Source: Gelidibacter maritimus (GTDB taxonomy: Bacteria; Bacteroidota; Bacteroidia; Flavobacteriales; Flavobacteriaceae). Taken from it: a stretch of DNA of 64,000 bases. The position numbers and the translations under genes were made by a program. The stretch spans positions 434,001 through 498,000 of the forward strand of contig NZ_JACGLT010000002.1 of the NCBI RefSeq assembly GCF_014062315.1. Reading direction: 5' to 3'. The notes below the pieces were generated by a model. It did no database searches and was not told the origin of the DNA. It worked only from the letters and a program-made list of their open reading frames with translations. Below are positions 18,109-26,996 of the stretch, piece by piece. Each line of letters begins with the position of its first letter. The stretch's first letter is position 1.

Positions 18109-19122
18109 TTAATAAGTTTTTTTAACTAATATATTGGTAAGTGGATCATCTTTTAAAGGCATATTTTTTGCATTTTCCGAAAATTGTACGTTGTTTATAA
18201 ATGTTGGTTGTGAATAGGTTCCTACGCCAAAATTAATGCTATATGCGCCTTTAAGAGATTTATTTGCAATAGCTAAGCTATCAATCACACAGTCATTACA
18301 TTTATTGATCCAGGCTCCTGAGAACATTTTTTCATCTCCTTTTTTGGTGTCTTCCAATCCAAACATATTAGCATCACTCCCAAATCCAAAGTTTTTTATT
18401 TGAACTTTTTTTAACAGATGATGTTGTCCGGTCAGATATAAAGCAGTCCGAGCTGCATTTTGAATTTCTAATTCATTAATAGTAATATATTCTGGATTGT
18501 TTTTCCAGCCATGAACTTGTAACGCCGCCGCAACATAGGTGTAAAATTCTGAACCATCTCCTCCTGTATTTAAAATTTTTAATTTCTCAAATTTTATGTT
18601 TTTTGAACCAACATAGATACTCACTCCCCTATTTCTACTATTGTAAATACTTCCTAAAGTGTCCGTTTTAACCGTCACATTTTCAAAAAACAAATTGTTA
18701 GATTCTCTAATGAAAATTTTATCTAAAATCTTTAAATTACCATTTATTGCAATTTTGGAGCTTTGATGGTTCTCTTTGTCCGTAATTGTTAATCCACCTC
18801 CTAACGTAGCATCGTCAAAATAAATGGATATATGTGAGAGACCAACAATGTTTAAATTAATAGGATAGAATCCTTTTGGAAAGTACAATTGTGGACCTCC
18901 ACTTGAGAACTCTATAATTGCAGCTAATTTTTTATTGGAGATGGTCTGGTTGGGAAAAATTCCGTAACGTCTTACATCTCCTATAGAAAATGTATCATTT
19001 ACAATTAACTTCGTATCATCTTTCTCATTCGTATTAACAGGAGCTTGTATACGAGGTCTTTCAATCTTTTCACATGAAAACAGAAAGCATATGCAAAAAA
19101 CATATATTATAAATTGTTTCAT
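18109..19122 (-). CDS. Lipoprotein with right-handed beta-helix (paralogue 2)
   Basis: About 337 residues from the ATG at 19122, which overlaps the upstream polymerase stop in an ATGA and places a signal peptide and lipobox (CFLFSC) directly at the N terminus; a longer frame starting at 19155 would bury the signal. The mature part begins with TFSIGDVRRYGIF and continues as a beta-helix with repeated strand turns (KIAINGNLKI, NLFFENVTVKTD, NIKFEKLKILN, VIDSLAIANKS). It matches paralogue 1 along most of its length. After the lipid Cys come EKIE, a weaker fit to the surface-export signal than in paralogue 1. Function unknown; see paralogue 1. Confidence 0.68.
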   Translation of the reverse strand: MKQFIIYVFCICFLFSCEKIERPRIQAPVNTNEKDDTKLIVNDTFSIGDVRRYGIFPNQTISNKKLAAIIEFSSGGPQLYFPKGFYPINLNIVGLSHISIYFDDATLGGGLTITDKENHQSSKIAINGNLKILDKIFIRESNNLFFENVTVKTDTLGSIYNSRNRGVSIYVGSKNIKFEKLKILNTGGDGSEFYTYVAAALQVHGWKNNPEYITINELEIQNAARTALYLTGQHHLLKKVQIKNFGFGSDANMFGLEDTKKGDEKMFSGAWINKCNDCVIDSLAIANKSLKGAYSINFGVGTYSQPTFINNVQFSENAKNMPLKDDPLTNILVKKTY

Positions 19123-20450
19123 GGTTCGCGTTTTAGTACAAGTCTGTTTGGCCAAAACTTAAAAAGAAGTAGGCTTATAAAAAAAGCAAATAAGTAATAG
19201 CTGGAAGATCCAAGAAGAAAGTTTATAAAGGCTGATGTTATAATAATGGTTGCTAAATACCCATAAAAGACTACGTATTCCGTGTTTCTATCTTGTGCAT
19301 GAATATATACTCTCTTAGTGAATCTGCCCCAAAAAAACAAAATAACAACTCCAAAAAAACCAAAATCTATATAAAAAGGACCGAAGAATGTAGAATAAAC
19401 AGCCTTTCGTTTTAATATGGACTGCATCTGTACCCCTGACTTTAATGGAACCCCAAATGACCTGAAAAATTTAAAAAAAACATCAAATTCGTACTGTCCA
19501 TAATAATATCCCGTTGAGTAATCTAGATGATTTACCATTCGTATATATTCAACAACTCCATGTGCAAAATAATGTTTAAGACTATATAACCCAATCATTT
19601 TGGCTTGCTCTTCATTTCCAGCTTTGTAATATTCAGCTAGGAAATCCTTATTAAATTCAACCCATTGATAATCCTTTCTTTCCCATACTTTTAGTGTTTT
19701 ATTACCATAACCGAACCTTTTAAGCCTCGTATTAACAACATTAAAAGAATATGAAATAAAGACTATTCCTATAAGTACTAATGGAATTGACACTCTTTTT
19801 TTAAACAAAACTGTTGGCATTTTAAAAAGTAGAGTTCCAAACCAAGTGACCCTTTTCATAGGAATTCTTGCATTTTTACTATAACTAGCAATCAACACAA
19901 ATACTAAGGTCGTCCCTAATAAAGCTATGATGGTTCTACCTCCCATAAAAATAGTCTCTACAAAAGGGTAGGAACCAACTAAAATTGAAAACAAAATAAA
20001 AACATTACTAAAAATACGATAGTTGTAAAGCACCATTAAAAGGCTAACAAATGAAAAGGGGAATAATATTGCTCCAATTACCCCTATGTAGCCACCCGTC
20101 AACTCTTTATCCATATTCTCAATTCTTTGCTCAAAAATATTATCACTAACAAAAATTTTAGAGTTGAAAAAGCCTGCATATATTTTTAACATTACGCCTA
20201 ACAACCCCATCAGGAATAATACATAAACTATCTGTTTTATCTTACTATTTCTAGGTTTCAACAGTGATTTTACAGAGCTTGTTTTTAAAGAAATTATACC
20301 GCAAATAAAAGACGTAATAAACAAAAATAGAGTAAGTAAGGGAAAGAACAAATTTCCCGTGTAGAGGTATTTTACAGGGATTTGAATATAAATTAAAAAC
20401 CATATCAAAAAGGATATTAATAGTAATTTTATAGGATTTATAACGCCCAT
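19119..20450 (-). CDS. O-antigen polymerase (Wzy)-like membrane protein, copy B
   Basis: A 443-residue protein with about ten to twelve membrane helices. It opens with KLLLISFLIWFLIYIQIPVKYLY and carries a long loop (about 225-350) with KHYFAHGVVEYIRMVNHLD, GYYYGQYEFD and the FGPFYIDFGFFGV membrane entry, features shared with the protein at 13192-14457. Oligosaccharide repeat-unit polymerase is the best reading. The stop is adjacent to the beta-helix gene (ATGA overlap) and the start codon abuts the acyltransferase stop. Confidence 0.68.
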   Translation of the reverse strand: MGVINPIKLLLISFLIWFLIYIQIPVKYLYTGNLFFPLLTLFLFITSFICGIISLKTSSVKSLLKPRNSKIKQIVYVLFLMGLLGVMLKIYAGFFNSKIFVSDNIFEQRIENMDKELTGGYIGVIGAILFPFSFVSLLMVLYNYRIFSNVFILFSILVGSYPFVETIFMGGRTIIALLGTTLVFVLIASYSKNARIPMKRVTWFGTLLFKMPTVLFKKRVSIPLVLIGIVFISYSFNVVNTRLKRFGYGNKTLKVWERKDYQWVEFNKDFLAEYYKAGNEEQAKMIGLYSLKHYFAHGVVEYIRMVNHLDYSTGYYYGQYEFDVFFKFFRSFGVPLKSGVQMQSILKRKAVYSTFFGPFYIDFGFFGVVILFFWGRFTKRVYIHAQDRNTEYVVFYGYLATIIITSAFINFLLGSSSYYLFAFFISLLLFKFWPNRLVLKREP

Positions 20451-21188
20451 TTATTTTTTTGTATAAACCTGTTCAATTAAGTCAAAGCCTTCAACTTTTG
20501 TTAGTTTCGATTTTATCGCTTCAATACTGTTCTCAATATACCGTAAACCTTGGCTAACATACATTCCTTTGTCCACTAAATTTTTTGAAATGACGCTGCC
20601 CGCTCCAATGTGAATCGCATCTGAAACTTTTACACCTGGGTTAAAAATACATCCTGATCCGATATAAACATTATTACCTATATGTATGTCGCCATCTATC
20701 CTTATCCTATCTTTACCTTGGGCAGCATGATAATACCCGTGTGTCCAAAATTGAGAGCCTATTCCCGCTATTATTGAGTTATCTCCAACATAAATTGACT
20801 TTGTTAAGTCTAAAAAATGTTTAGAAACAATAATAGTATTTTGTCCTAATTGCAACACGGCCCTTCCATAAGAAATTGGGGCATAAGAGCGCCTAATTTT
20901 ATTTTGCTTTGAAATTCCTGCTTTATCGGCTAAGCTAACTTCCATTGGTCCTTTGATAATATTATAATTACCTATAAAACTCTCTTCTCCAAGTACAAGT
21001 TTTTTCATCTTTAAAAAATTAAGATGCTTTATTCTCGAATGTTTTCTCAACTCTAGCTTATCAACGTATAAAACAGATATGCCAATATGTGATTTGTAGG
21101 ATATTGAATGACCTAAAGCTCTAAGTAAAAAAATTTTGACAGGATTAAGAGGAAGTAACCCACACAACATCGTTAAGGCTTTTTTCAT
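20451..21188 (-). CDS. Hexapeptide-repeat acyltransferase (left-handed beta-helix)
   Basis: A 245-residue protein with hexapeptide repeats: VGDNSIIAGIGSQF (about 145-158), then IHIGNNVYIGSGCIFNPGVKV and IHIGAGSVISKNL (about 180-215), with a candidate catalytic His in the intervening FWTHGYYH. This fold is used by O- and N-acetyltransferases that decorate surface sugars. A role as the missing PseH-type acetyltransferase is unlikely, since PseH is of the GNAT fold, but acetylation of the nonulosonate or another sugar of the repeat is possible. It follows the PP-loop gene after an 81-bp gap. Confidence 0.8.
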   Translation of the reverse strand: MKKALTMLCGLLPLNPVKIFLLRALGHSISYKSHIGISVLYVDKLELRKHSRIKHLNFLKMKKLVLGEESFIGNYNIIKGPMEVSLADKAGISKQNKIRRSYAPISYGRAVLQLGQNTIIVSKHFLDLTKSIYVGDNSIIAGIGSQFWTHGYYHAAQGKDRIRIDGDIHIGNNVYIGSGCIFNPGVKVSDAIHIGAGSVISKNLVDKGMYVSQGLRYIENSIEAIKSKLTKVEGFDLIEQVYTKK

Positions 21189-21269
21189 AGCTTAAATTTA
21201 AATCTACTAATTTTATTTATGACAACCCTAATACAACATGTTGATCGTTCTATGTTATCTCGAGTTTAG

Positions 21270-22763
21270 TTAATTGGTTTTTGAAATGCTTGCAGATAAA
21301 CATTTTTCGAATTCTTCATTGACGTTTTTTCTTAATTCATCTAAATTATAACTGAATGTTTGATTATTATAATCTAACTTGATATTATTATAATCAAAAT
21401 TAAATTTTTCTTTTAGGATTCTCTCAACACAGTATTTTGGTTGTGTTATTTCTAATTTATCATTTCTATACTTCATTGTCGCGTAAATTACTCCGGGTGA
21501 AGCAAATGGCATAATATATTTTAGTTTATGAAACCTACAACTATTATGTATTACCTGTTGAGTTGATCCTTGTAAAAACGTATAGGTTTTAGTATACATC
21601 TCCATACTATTGAATGTGGTCAATACCTTCTTGGCAAAGGATAGTTGTTTTAATAAATAATCATAATAATCTTCATCTTTTTCTTTATCCAAAACGCGAC
21701 AATACTTATACTCGTCCATTAAAGCAAGAAGTAACTCGTCTTCGTTTTTACCTAATCTGAAATGACGTCTCGCTTTTAGATTTAAAAACTGAACTGCTAT
21801 TTTGGAAATTAAGGATTTAGAGTTAAACATAATGTTACGCCGTAAGTAACTTATCTTACTATTCTCGGATGGTCCAAATGTAAAAATACTATCAGAGGTT
21901 GACCCATTCAGAATCAGAATATCTGATCCGTAGGCCTTTTTTATCTCCTCGGCTCCTCTGTAATGAATGGCCGTAAAATGTTTATCAAGTAATTGAACTT
22001 GATGAATTTTATTACTTTCATCTTTTGAAAAAGAGTTGACTTTAACGGTAATAATATCAGTCTTTATACCTAAGGCTTCCGATACTTGTAATACTTTTTG
22101 ATAATCAAGATATGCCTGGGTAAAGGTTGGCTCTAACTTTAAAAAGACTGAAACGAAATCTATATCTTGTTTTTTTAAAAATAAGGCTAAAAGACATGAA
22201 TCCTTACCTCCAGAAAACATCAAAACAACTTTCGTGTTCGTTTTTTTTATTAAGTCGAAGGTGTGATCTAAATCTGTAAAAACCATTTCGGTATGTCTTA
22301 TGCTATTATATTCTCGAGGCAAGTTTTTAAAATATAGATTTTCTTCAAAGCTATTGTCTTTAATAATATTTTCGGTTGCAGGCTTAAATTTGTTTACCCC
22401 AACAAACAAGGTTTTTCCTCCAGTAGTGTAATCATGCTTTTTCCAATATTCATACTCTATTTTGTTGATTTTAATCTCGGAAATTTTACCTAATAAAAAA
22501 CTATAATTGTCGGATATATATATAAAGTTTTCTGCGCTTAAATAATAAAGTCTATAAGTTCCAATGATATCTGTTACAACTACAACCTCATCTTTCTTTA
22601 TAGTTATTTTTAGCCACGGCCCTTTAATTGTATTGTAATCTGAATTTTTTATATAATCTAGAGGATGTCCAAAAAAGAAACAATTATCTTCTTCATGGAA
22701 AGCGGTATCAAAAATATTTATATCAACAATTCTGTTGGTTAGTTTAAATGTTTTTCTGACCAT
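21270..22763 (-). CDS. Asparagine-synthase-like PP-loop protein without glutaminase cysteine
   Basis: A 497-residue protein. Residues about 1-150 resemble a degenerate class II glutamine amidotransferase domain: DIIGTYRLYYL and FIYISDNYSFLL echo the GxRPLYY and FASE segments of AsnB. The chain starts MVRK, so the N-terminal nucleophilic Cys is absent. Residues 184-189 are SGGKDS, the PP-loop that binds ATP and forms an acyl-adenylate, followed by a synthetase-like helical domain. An ammonia-dependent or partner-dependent amide ligase acting on a sugar carboxylate (for example of a nonulosonate) is an inference. It overlaps the capsule-type GT upstream by 20 bp. It lacks the Zn-binding Cys pairs of PseA/WbpG amidotransferases as far as I can see. 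Confidence 0.7.
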   Translation of the reverse strand: MVRKTFKLTNRIVDINIFDTAFHEEDNCFFFGHPLDYIKNSDYNTIKGPWLKITIKKDEVVVVTDIIGTYRLYYLSAENFIYISDNYSFLLGKISEIKINKIEYEYWKKHDYTTGGKTLFVGVNKFKPATENIIKDNSFEENLYFKNLPREYNSIRHTEMVFTDLDHTFDLIKKTNTKVVLMFSGGKDSCLLALFLKKQDIDFVSVFLKLEPTFTQAYLDYQKVLQVSEALGIKTDIITVKVNSFSKDESNKIHQVQLLDKHFTAIHYRGAEEIKKAYGSDILILNGSTSDSIFTFGPSENSKISYLRRNIMFNSKSLISKIAVQFLNLKARRHFRLGKNEDELLLALMDEYKYCRVLDKEKDEDYYDYLLKQLSFAKKVLTTFNSMEMYTKTYTFLQGSTQQVIHNSCRFHKLKYIMPFASPGVIYATMKYRNDKLEITQPKYCVERILKEKFNFDYNNIKLDYNNQTFSYNLDELRKNVNEEFEKCLSASISKTN

Positions 22764-24075
22764 GCTGTTTTTCTATAACATTAATAAATGCTGAAGTAAC
22801 GAGTTCGATATTATTTGCAGAGATGCAGTTTTTATCACTGAATGGATCTGAAATAACACCCTTATAACTGGTGGCATTAAGTGCATTAATGAAATTAATT
22901 TTTTCTTGGTTTGTGTTTCTGTGAAACGTGTTGTTATTTACGGTATCTATAATTTTTTGTAATTCAGTAGTTATATTTTTAATATAAATACAGCTTTTTG
23001 CACAATTGTTAATTGTTTTAGTCATTGTGACCACTGGTTTATTGCTCAAGATACATTCAATGGCAATGGTTCCTGTAACTGTGACAACAAGATCCACATG
23101 AGGAAAAACCTCATCCATTTTTACTTTGTGCTGTAAGGCAATAATGTTTGACGAATTTTGAACATAGTCAACCAAATCTCTCGATAACTCATATTTAGAT
23201 TTTGGATTGGGTTTTACTACTAATACGACGTTCTTCGGAATTAAATTACTGATCGATTTTATTAGTTGTAACTGGTTTCTGTGTTCATGTCCCCATACAT
23301 CAATATTAGCTTCAGGTTGCATTTGTAGGGGGTAAAGCAAAATGGTTTTATTTTCAACATCTATTTTATCTTTCGCAAAAGCATCCCAAAGTTTAATATT
23401 GTTTTCTTTTTCTTTTTCTAATCTATATTTAGTTAATGGACTTGGGGTATTATATTTTTCACCTTTAGCATAGCTATATATTTTTATAGCTTTATCTTTT
23501 ATAATTGTTCGTTTAGAAGCAGGTGAGGGCTTCATATAGTCAGGAGTTGTTTTTCTATTAACGATTTGATCTATAATAGCATTTGCATCTTTATCTGAAA
23601 GCACCTCCATACTACCCAGATAAGGTTCTAGAGTGTTATATTTATAAAACGAAAAGCGCCCAGTTGGATATCTACACGTTGATGGATTTAAATAAAGTAT
23701 TTGTTGCTTTTTGCAGTTATTTATGGTTAATAATTCATGAAAAGCTGTAGACTCCCCAAAAACAAAATCTGGTTTAAGTTCCTTTAAATAGCGTTCTATT
23801 TTATCATTGTAATAATAAAAGTAAGAGGTGTCTTGTTTATTAAAATGATTGAACTGCCGGTCGCTTTTAATAATATCTTCAATAGCTTGATCTTTTTTAT
23901 ACCCATTTATCTCGGTGGATGGATAATCAATAATATACTTCTTAGCATTTCCTGAAGGTATAAATTGTTTATTCTGAATAAGCCAATGGATTTCATGACC
24001 GTTTTTGCCTAATTGATTAGTAATTAATTCAAAAAGGAACGTTTTATGCCTATTTTCTATAAACAGTAATTTCAT
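22744..24075 (-). CDS. Capsule-type glycosyltransferase (KpsC/KpsS-like), candidate nonulosonate transferase
   Basis: A 443-residue protein that starts MKLLFIENRHKTFLFELI and has a GT-B-like C-terminal half: ILLYPLQMQPEANID, VVLVVKPNPKSKYEL, and DLVVTVTGTIAIECILSNKPVVTM, the nucleotide-sugar site pattern of the capsule polysaccharide synthesis family (Capsule_synth). Relatives use CMP-Kdo, and this gene sits 1 bp after pseI, so transfer of CMP-pseudaminate-type sugar is a reasonable guess. No signal peptide; cytoplasmic. Confidence 0.62.
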   Translation of the reverse strand: MKLLFIENRHKTFLFELITNQLGKNGHEIHWLIQNKQFIPSGNAKKYIIDYPSTEINGYKKDQAIEDIIKSDRQFNHFNKQDTSYFYYYNDKIERYLKELKPDFVFGESTAFHELLTINNCKKQQILYLNPSTCRYPTGRFSFYKYNTLEPYLGSMEVLSDKDANAIIDQIVNRKTTPDYMKPSPASKRTIIKDKAIKIYSYAKGEKYNTPSPLTKYRLEKEKENNIKLWDAFAKDKIDVENKTILLYPLQMQPEANIDVWGHEHRNQLQLIKSISNLIPKNVVLVVKPNPKSKYELSRDLVDYVQNSSNIIALQHKVKMDEVFPHVDLVVTVTGTIAIECILSNKPVVTMTKTINNCAKSCIYIKNITTELQKIIDTVNNNTFHRNTNQEKINFINALNATSYKGVISDPFSDKNCISANNIELVTSAFINVIEKQHGQKNI

Positions 24076-24076
24076 T

Positions 24077-25123
24077 CTAAAAGTTTTCTACCATTGTTAA
24101 AGATAATGGTTCTCCTCTATTAACGTTAACATTAAACTTTTTTCCCAATATGTCATTAAAATATTTGGGGTGCACGCCATAGCCTGGACGAATGGATCGC
24201 ACATTATTTTTCGAAATAATGTCTCCAGATTTGACGTTCTGTACGACAAAAAGTGACCTCGCAAATTTTTTGTTGTTCTTAACTTTTTCAGAGATTTCAT
24301 ACGATACGTTTCCTAACAATTTCTCAGTATCTCTTACTTTATTTACCATTTCTGTAAACTCTGCAACATCTAATGAGAAGTCTGCATCAGGACCACCAAT
24401 TGATTTATCCAAAATAAAATGTTTCTCAATAACCTTGGCTCCCAATGTAGTAGCCACTATAGGTGCTAGAGATCCATAGGTATGATCACTAAAACCAACT
24501 TCAACATCAAAACGCATCCTTAAATCCGGTATGGTATTTAAATTTGCCAACTCCAAAGGTGCTGGATAGGCTGAGGTACATTTTAAAAGTATGATATCGT
24601 TATTCCCAACCTTTCTACATGTATCTACCGCTAACTTTATGTCGGCCTCCTCTGCAATTCCAGTTGATATAATAATAGGTTTTCCTTTGGAAGCGACATA
24701 CTCAATTAATGGTATATCTTGAATTTCAAATGATGCTATTTTGTACGCTGGTACATTTAACTCTTCAAGAAAGTCAACAGCAGAATTATCAAAAGGTGAC
24801 GAAAAACAAATCAAACCTTCCTCTGCTGCCACTTCAAATAGTTTCTTATGCCATTCCCAAGGCGTATAAGCTTCTCCATAAAGCTCGTATAGGGTTTTCC
24901 CATCCCAAAGTGTACCACCACCTATTTTAAAGTGTTCATTGTTACAGTTTATGGTTAAGGTATCTGGTGTATAAGTTTGCAGTTTTATCGCATCTGCGCC
25001 AGTTCTTTTGGCCGCTCTAATAGTTTCAATTGCTACTTCCAATTGTCCATTATGATTGGCTGATAATTCTGCTATGATAAAACAAGGGTTATTTTCACCT
25101 ATAGTCCTATTTCCTATTTTCAT
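24077..25123 (-). CDS. pseI: Pseudaminic acid synthase (NeuB family)
   Basis: A 348-residue nonulosonate synthase: it condenses a 2,4-diamino-2,4,6-trideoxy-altrose derivative with phosphoenolpyruvate. The NeuB TIM barrel shows ELSANHNGQLEVA, GADAIKLQTYTPDT, CFSSPFD, KIASFEI, GFSDHTYGS and EKHFILDKSIGGPDADFSL; the C-terminal SAF (antifreeze-like) domain holds SLFVVQNVKSGDIIS and RSIRPGYGV. The GGPD and TPDT features fit PseI better than NeuB or LegI. Overlaps the formyltransferase stop by 4 bp (ATGA). Confidence 0.88.
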   Translation of the reverse strand: MKIGNRTIGENNPCFIIAELSANHNGQLEVAIETIRAAKRTGADAIKLQTYTPDTLTINCNNEHFKIGGGTLWDGKTLYELYGEAYTPWEWHKKLFEVAAEEGLICFSSPFDNSAVDFLEELNVPAYKIASFEIQDIPLIEYVASKGKPIIISTGIAEEADIKLAVDTCRKVGNNDIILLKCTSAYPAPLELANLNTIPDLRMRFDVEVGFSDHTYGSLAPIVATTLGAKVIEKHFILDKSIGGPDADFSLDVAEFTEMVNKVRDTEKLLGNVSYEISEKVKNNKKFARSLFVVQNVKSGDIISKNNVRSIRPGYGVHPKYFNDILGKKFNVNVNRGEPLSLTMVENF

Positions 25124-25989
25124 TTTCCGAGTATTTTTCCAAGTACAAAAGTACAGTTTTCCGTCCTTATGGCATCCAACTGTAGAATACCGTTTTTGGC
25201 CTTAACCAGAACCTTGGGTTTTATCTGTATAATTTGTCCATTAGTATAATTGTCATAATTAGCTAAGTCTGAAATTGAGACTTTATCGATAATTACTTTT
25301 TGATTGTCATAATATGTGAAAGCACCAGGATAGGGGTCTGCTTGGGCTCTTACCCAGTTTCTAATAGCCTCTTTGTTCCAACCCCAATTAATTTCGCCGT
25401 CGTCCGGAGTACGTTTTCCAAAATAGGAAGCATCTTCCTCAATTTGATCCTTGAGGATTAATTGACCTACCGACACATCATATAATACTTTAGTGATAAG
25501 CGGATAATAGACCTGAGCATACTTTTCAAGCATTGTAGCGCCAGTATCGTCGGCATTTATAGGAATTTCAATCTGATGAATGATCTTACCTGTATCACAG
25601 CCTGAATCTATTAAGTGCGCTGTTACACCCGTTAGCGTTTCACCGTTGATTATTGCCCATACATGCGGTGTTCTACCTCTATACTTTGGCAATAAAGAGC
25701 CGTGTATATTAAAGGTTAGTCTGTTTGAATGATTAATTATATCTTCTTCAATTAGAAACAAATAATTAATAGAGATTATAACCTCCACATTATAGGCTTT
25801 TATAAAACTATGGCCCTTACCATTTCTCGGGTTTCCAGCATAAAAAGGAATGTTATTTTTAATTGCAAAATTTATAATTCCAGTAGAATTACGGTCCGTT
25901 AATACAAATTGGACAGGGTAATCCTCAACCATTTTGGTAAGCGTAGACAATCCCAAGTTTCCACTGCAAAGTACACCAATAGTTATCAT
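25120..25989 (-). CDS. Sugar N-formyltransferase (methionyl-tRNA-formyltransferase-like) in the Pse operon
   Basis: A 289-residue protein of the formyltransferase fold. The folate-dependent active site is intact: Asn94 and His96 in NIHGSLLPKYRG and Asp132 in DSGCDTG. A C-terminal domain similar to the Fmt C-terminal barrel follows from about residue 200. It replaces PseH (the GNAT N-acetyltransferase) between pseG and pseI, so it most likely formylates the 4-amino group of the PseC product, leading to a 7-N-formyl pseudaminate. It is shorter than Fmt and is translationally coupled to both neighbours (4-bp overlaps), which argues against a housekeeping fmt. Confidence 0.82.
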   Translation of the reverse strand: MITIGVLCSGNLGLSTLTKMVEDYPVQFVLTDRNSTGIINFAIKNNIPFYAGNPRNGKGHSFIKAYNVEVIISINYLFLIEEDIINHSNRLTFNIHGSLLPKYRGRTPHVWAIINGETLTGVTAHLIDSGCDTGKIIHQIEIPINADDTGATMLEKYAQVYYPLITKVLYDVSVGQLILKDQIEEDASYFGKRTPDDGEINWGWNKEAIRNWVRAQADPYPGAFTYYDNQKVIIDKVSISDLANYDNYTNGQIIQIKPKVLVKAKNGILQLDAIRTENCTFVLGKILGK

Positions 25990-26996
25990 AGTTTTTTAAT
26001 AATATTTAAGTGCCTCTCTGATATTTTATCATCAAATAATGCTTTCTGAGCCATAATATAATGATTCAATTGTTGATTGTAAACAATTAACTTTAGATGA
26101 TCGATAAAATTAGAAACTTGATAGTTTTGAAAATTTCCACCATCAATAATGGCATTATGATTTAAAAACCCTTTATAAATCAATTCCTGATTATCTACAT
26201 AAAAGCCACTGAGGACTGGCATTTTAACACAGCAAAGCTCGTACAATATGGTACTTGCAGGTGCGATAGCAAAATTGCATTGTTCCATGGTTTTAACGAG
26301 ATTATCCTCTGAAAGATTGTTGTATATTTTTATCCTATCGGAATGTTCTTCTTCTAATTTAAAAATATCATCGTGTTTATAGGCGCCACCCAAAACGACA
26401 TATATATTTTTAAAATTTTGAATCTCCAATAGTGCTTTAACTGCCTTTATGGTTAAATTAAATGGGTCCGCACCACCAAAACAAACAAAAGCACTATGAA
26501 TTGAGTTGACTTCCCTATTCAGCTTAGCTGACTCTAAAAAAAGCGGACGCAATAGGGCATATTGAGTTCCTAAGGCCAATCTTGTATAGGCTTCTTTTTT
26601 ATAATGTCCTTCTTGAATATAGGGCGAATGGTTGATAACAACATCTGCATACATATGATCAGTTGCTAAATCATCAATGTAAATTAAACTGTACCCTCTG
26701 TTTTTTATCTGTTGCTGATATGTGGCGGTAAATTGATAGCCATCTGCAATAAGAATATATTTTTGAGGCGGAAAATGAGAATGTATCCATTGAGGCTCAT
26801 CAGACATTTTAATCTCATCAGGTATGGTTGCTAACAAATAATCTTTCGGGATAATGTCTAAAATAGAATTTTGCTTTGTCAGAAAAACAAACTGATACTG
26901 TTCTTTGTATATTTCAACCAAAGCAAACAAACGATATAGATGTCCTAAACCAGTTTCTGTATTGCCGTCTGCTCTAAAAAGTATTTTCTTAGCCAT
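25986..26996 (-). CDS. pseG: UDP-sugar hydrolase of pseudaminate synthesis
   Basis: A 336-residue GT-B-like hydrolase that removes UDP from the 2,4-diamino-trideoxy-altrose intermediate. The N-terminal RADGNTETGLGHLYR carries the G-x-GH-x-x-R motif with the catalytic His19; the C-terminal half has FVCFGGADPFN and APASTILYELCCVKMPVL, the UDP-binding region. Length fits PseG. Start codon overlaps the pseF stop by one base (TAATG). Confidence 0.87.
   Translation of the reverse strand: MAKKILFRADGNTETGLGHLYRLFALVEIYKEQYQFVFLTKQNSILDIIPKDYLLATIPDEIKMSDEPQWIHSHFPPQKYILIADGYQFTATYQQQIKNRGYSLIYIDDLATDHMYADVVINHSPYIQEGHYKKEAYTRLALGTQYALLRPLFLESAKLNREVNSIHSAFVCFGGADPFNLTIKAVKALLEIQNFKNIYVVLGGAYKHDDIFKLEEEHSDRIKIYNNLSEDNLVKTMEQCNFAIAPASTILYELCCVKMPVLSGFYVDNQELIYKGFLNHNAIIDGGNFQNYQVSNFIDHLKLIVYNQQLNHYIMAQKALFDDKISERHLNIIKKL

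Noticed and set aside
19123-19155. Extended N terminus for beta-helix lipoprotein 2
   Set aside because: It would place 11 charged residues before the signal peptide and overlap the polymerase gene by 37 bp; the ATG at 19122 gives a standard ATGA overlap.
20451-21188. Hexapeptide acyltransferase as the missing PseH
   Set aside because: PseH is a GNAT-fold enzyme, and the gene is outside the pseB-pseI core; the formyltransferase occupies the PseH position.
24097-24300. Short reading frames inside pseI, rfbB, mnmG, rnr and other genes on either strand
   Set aside because: They lie within strongly supported genes and show no family resemblance; treated as shadows.
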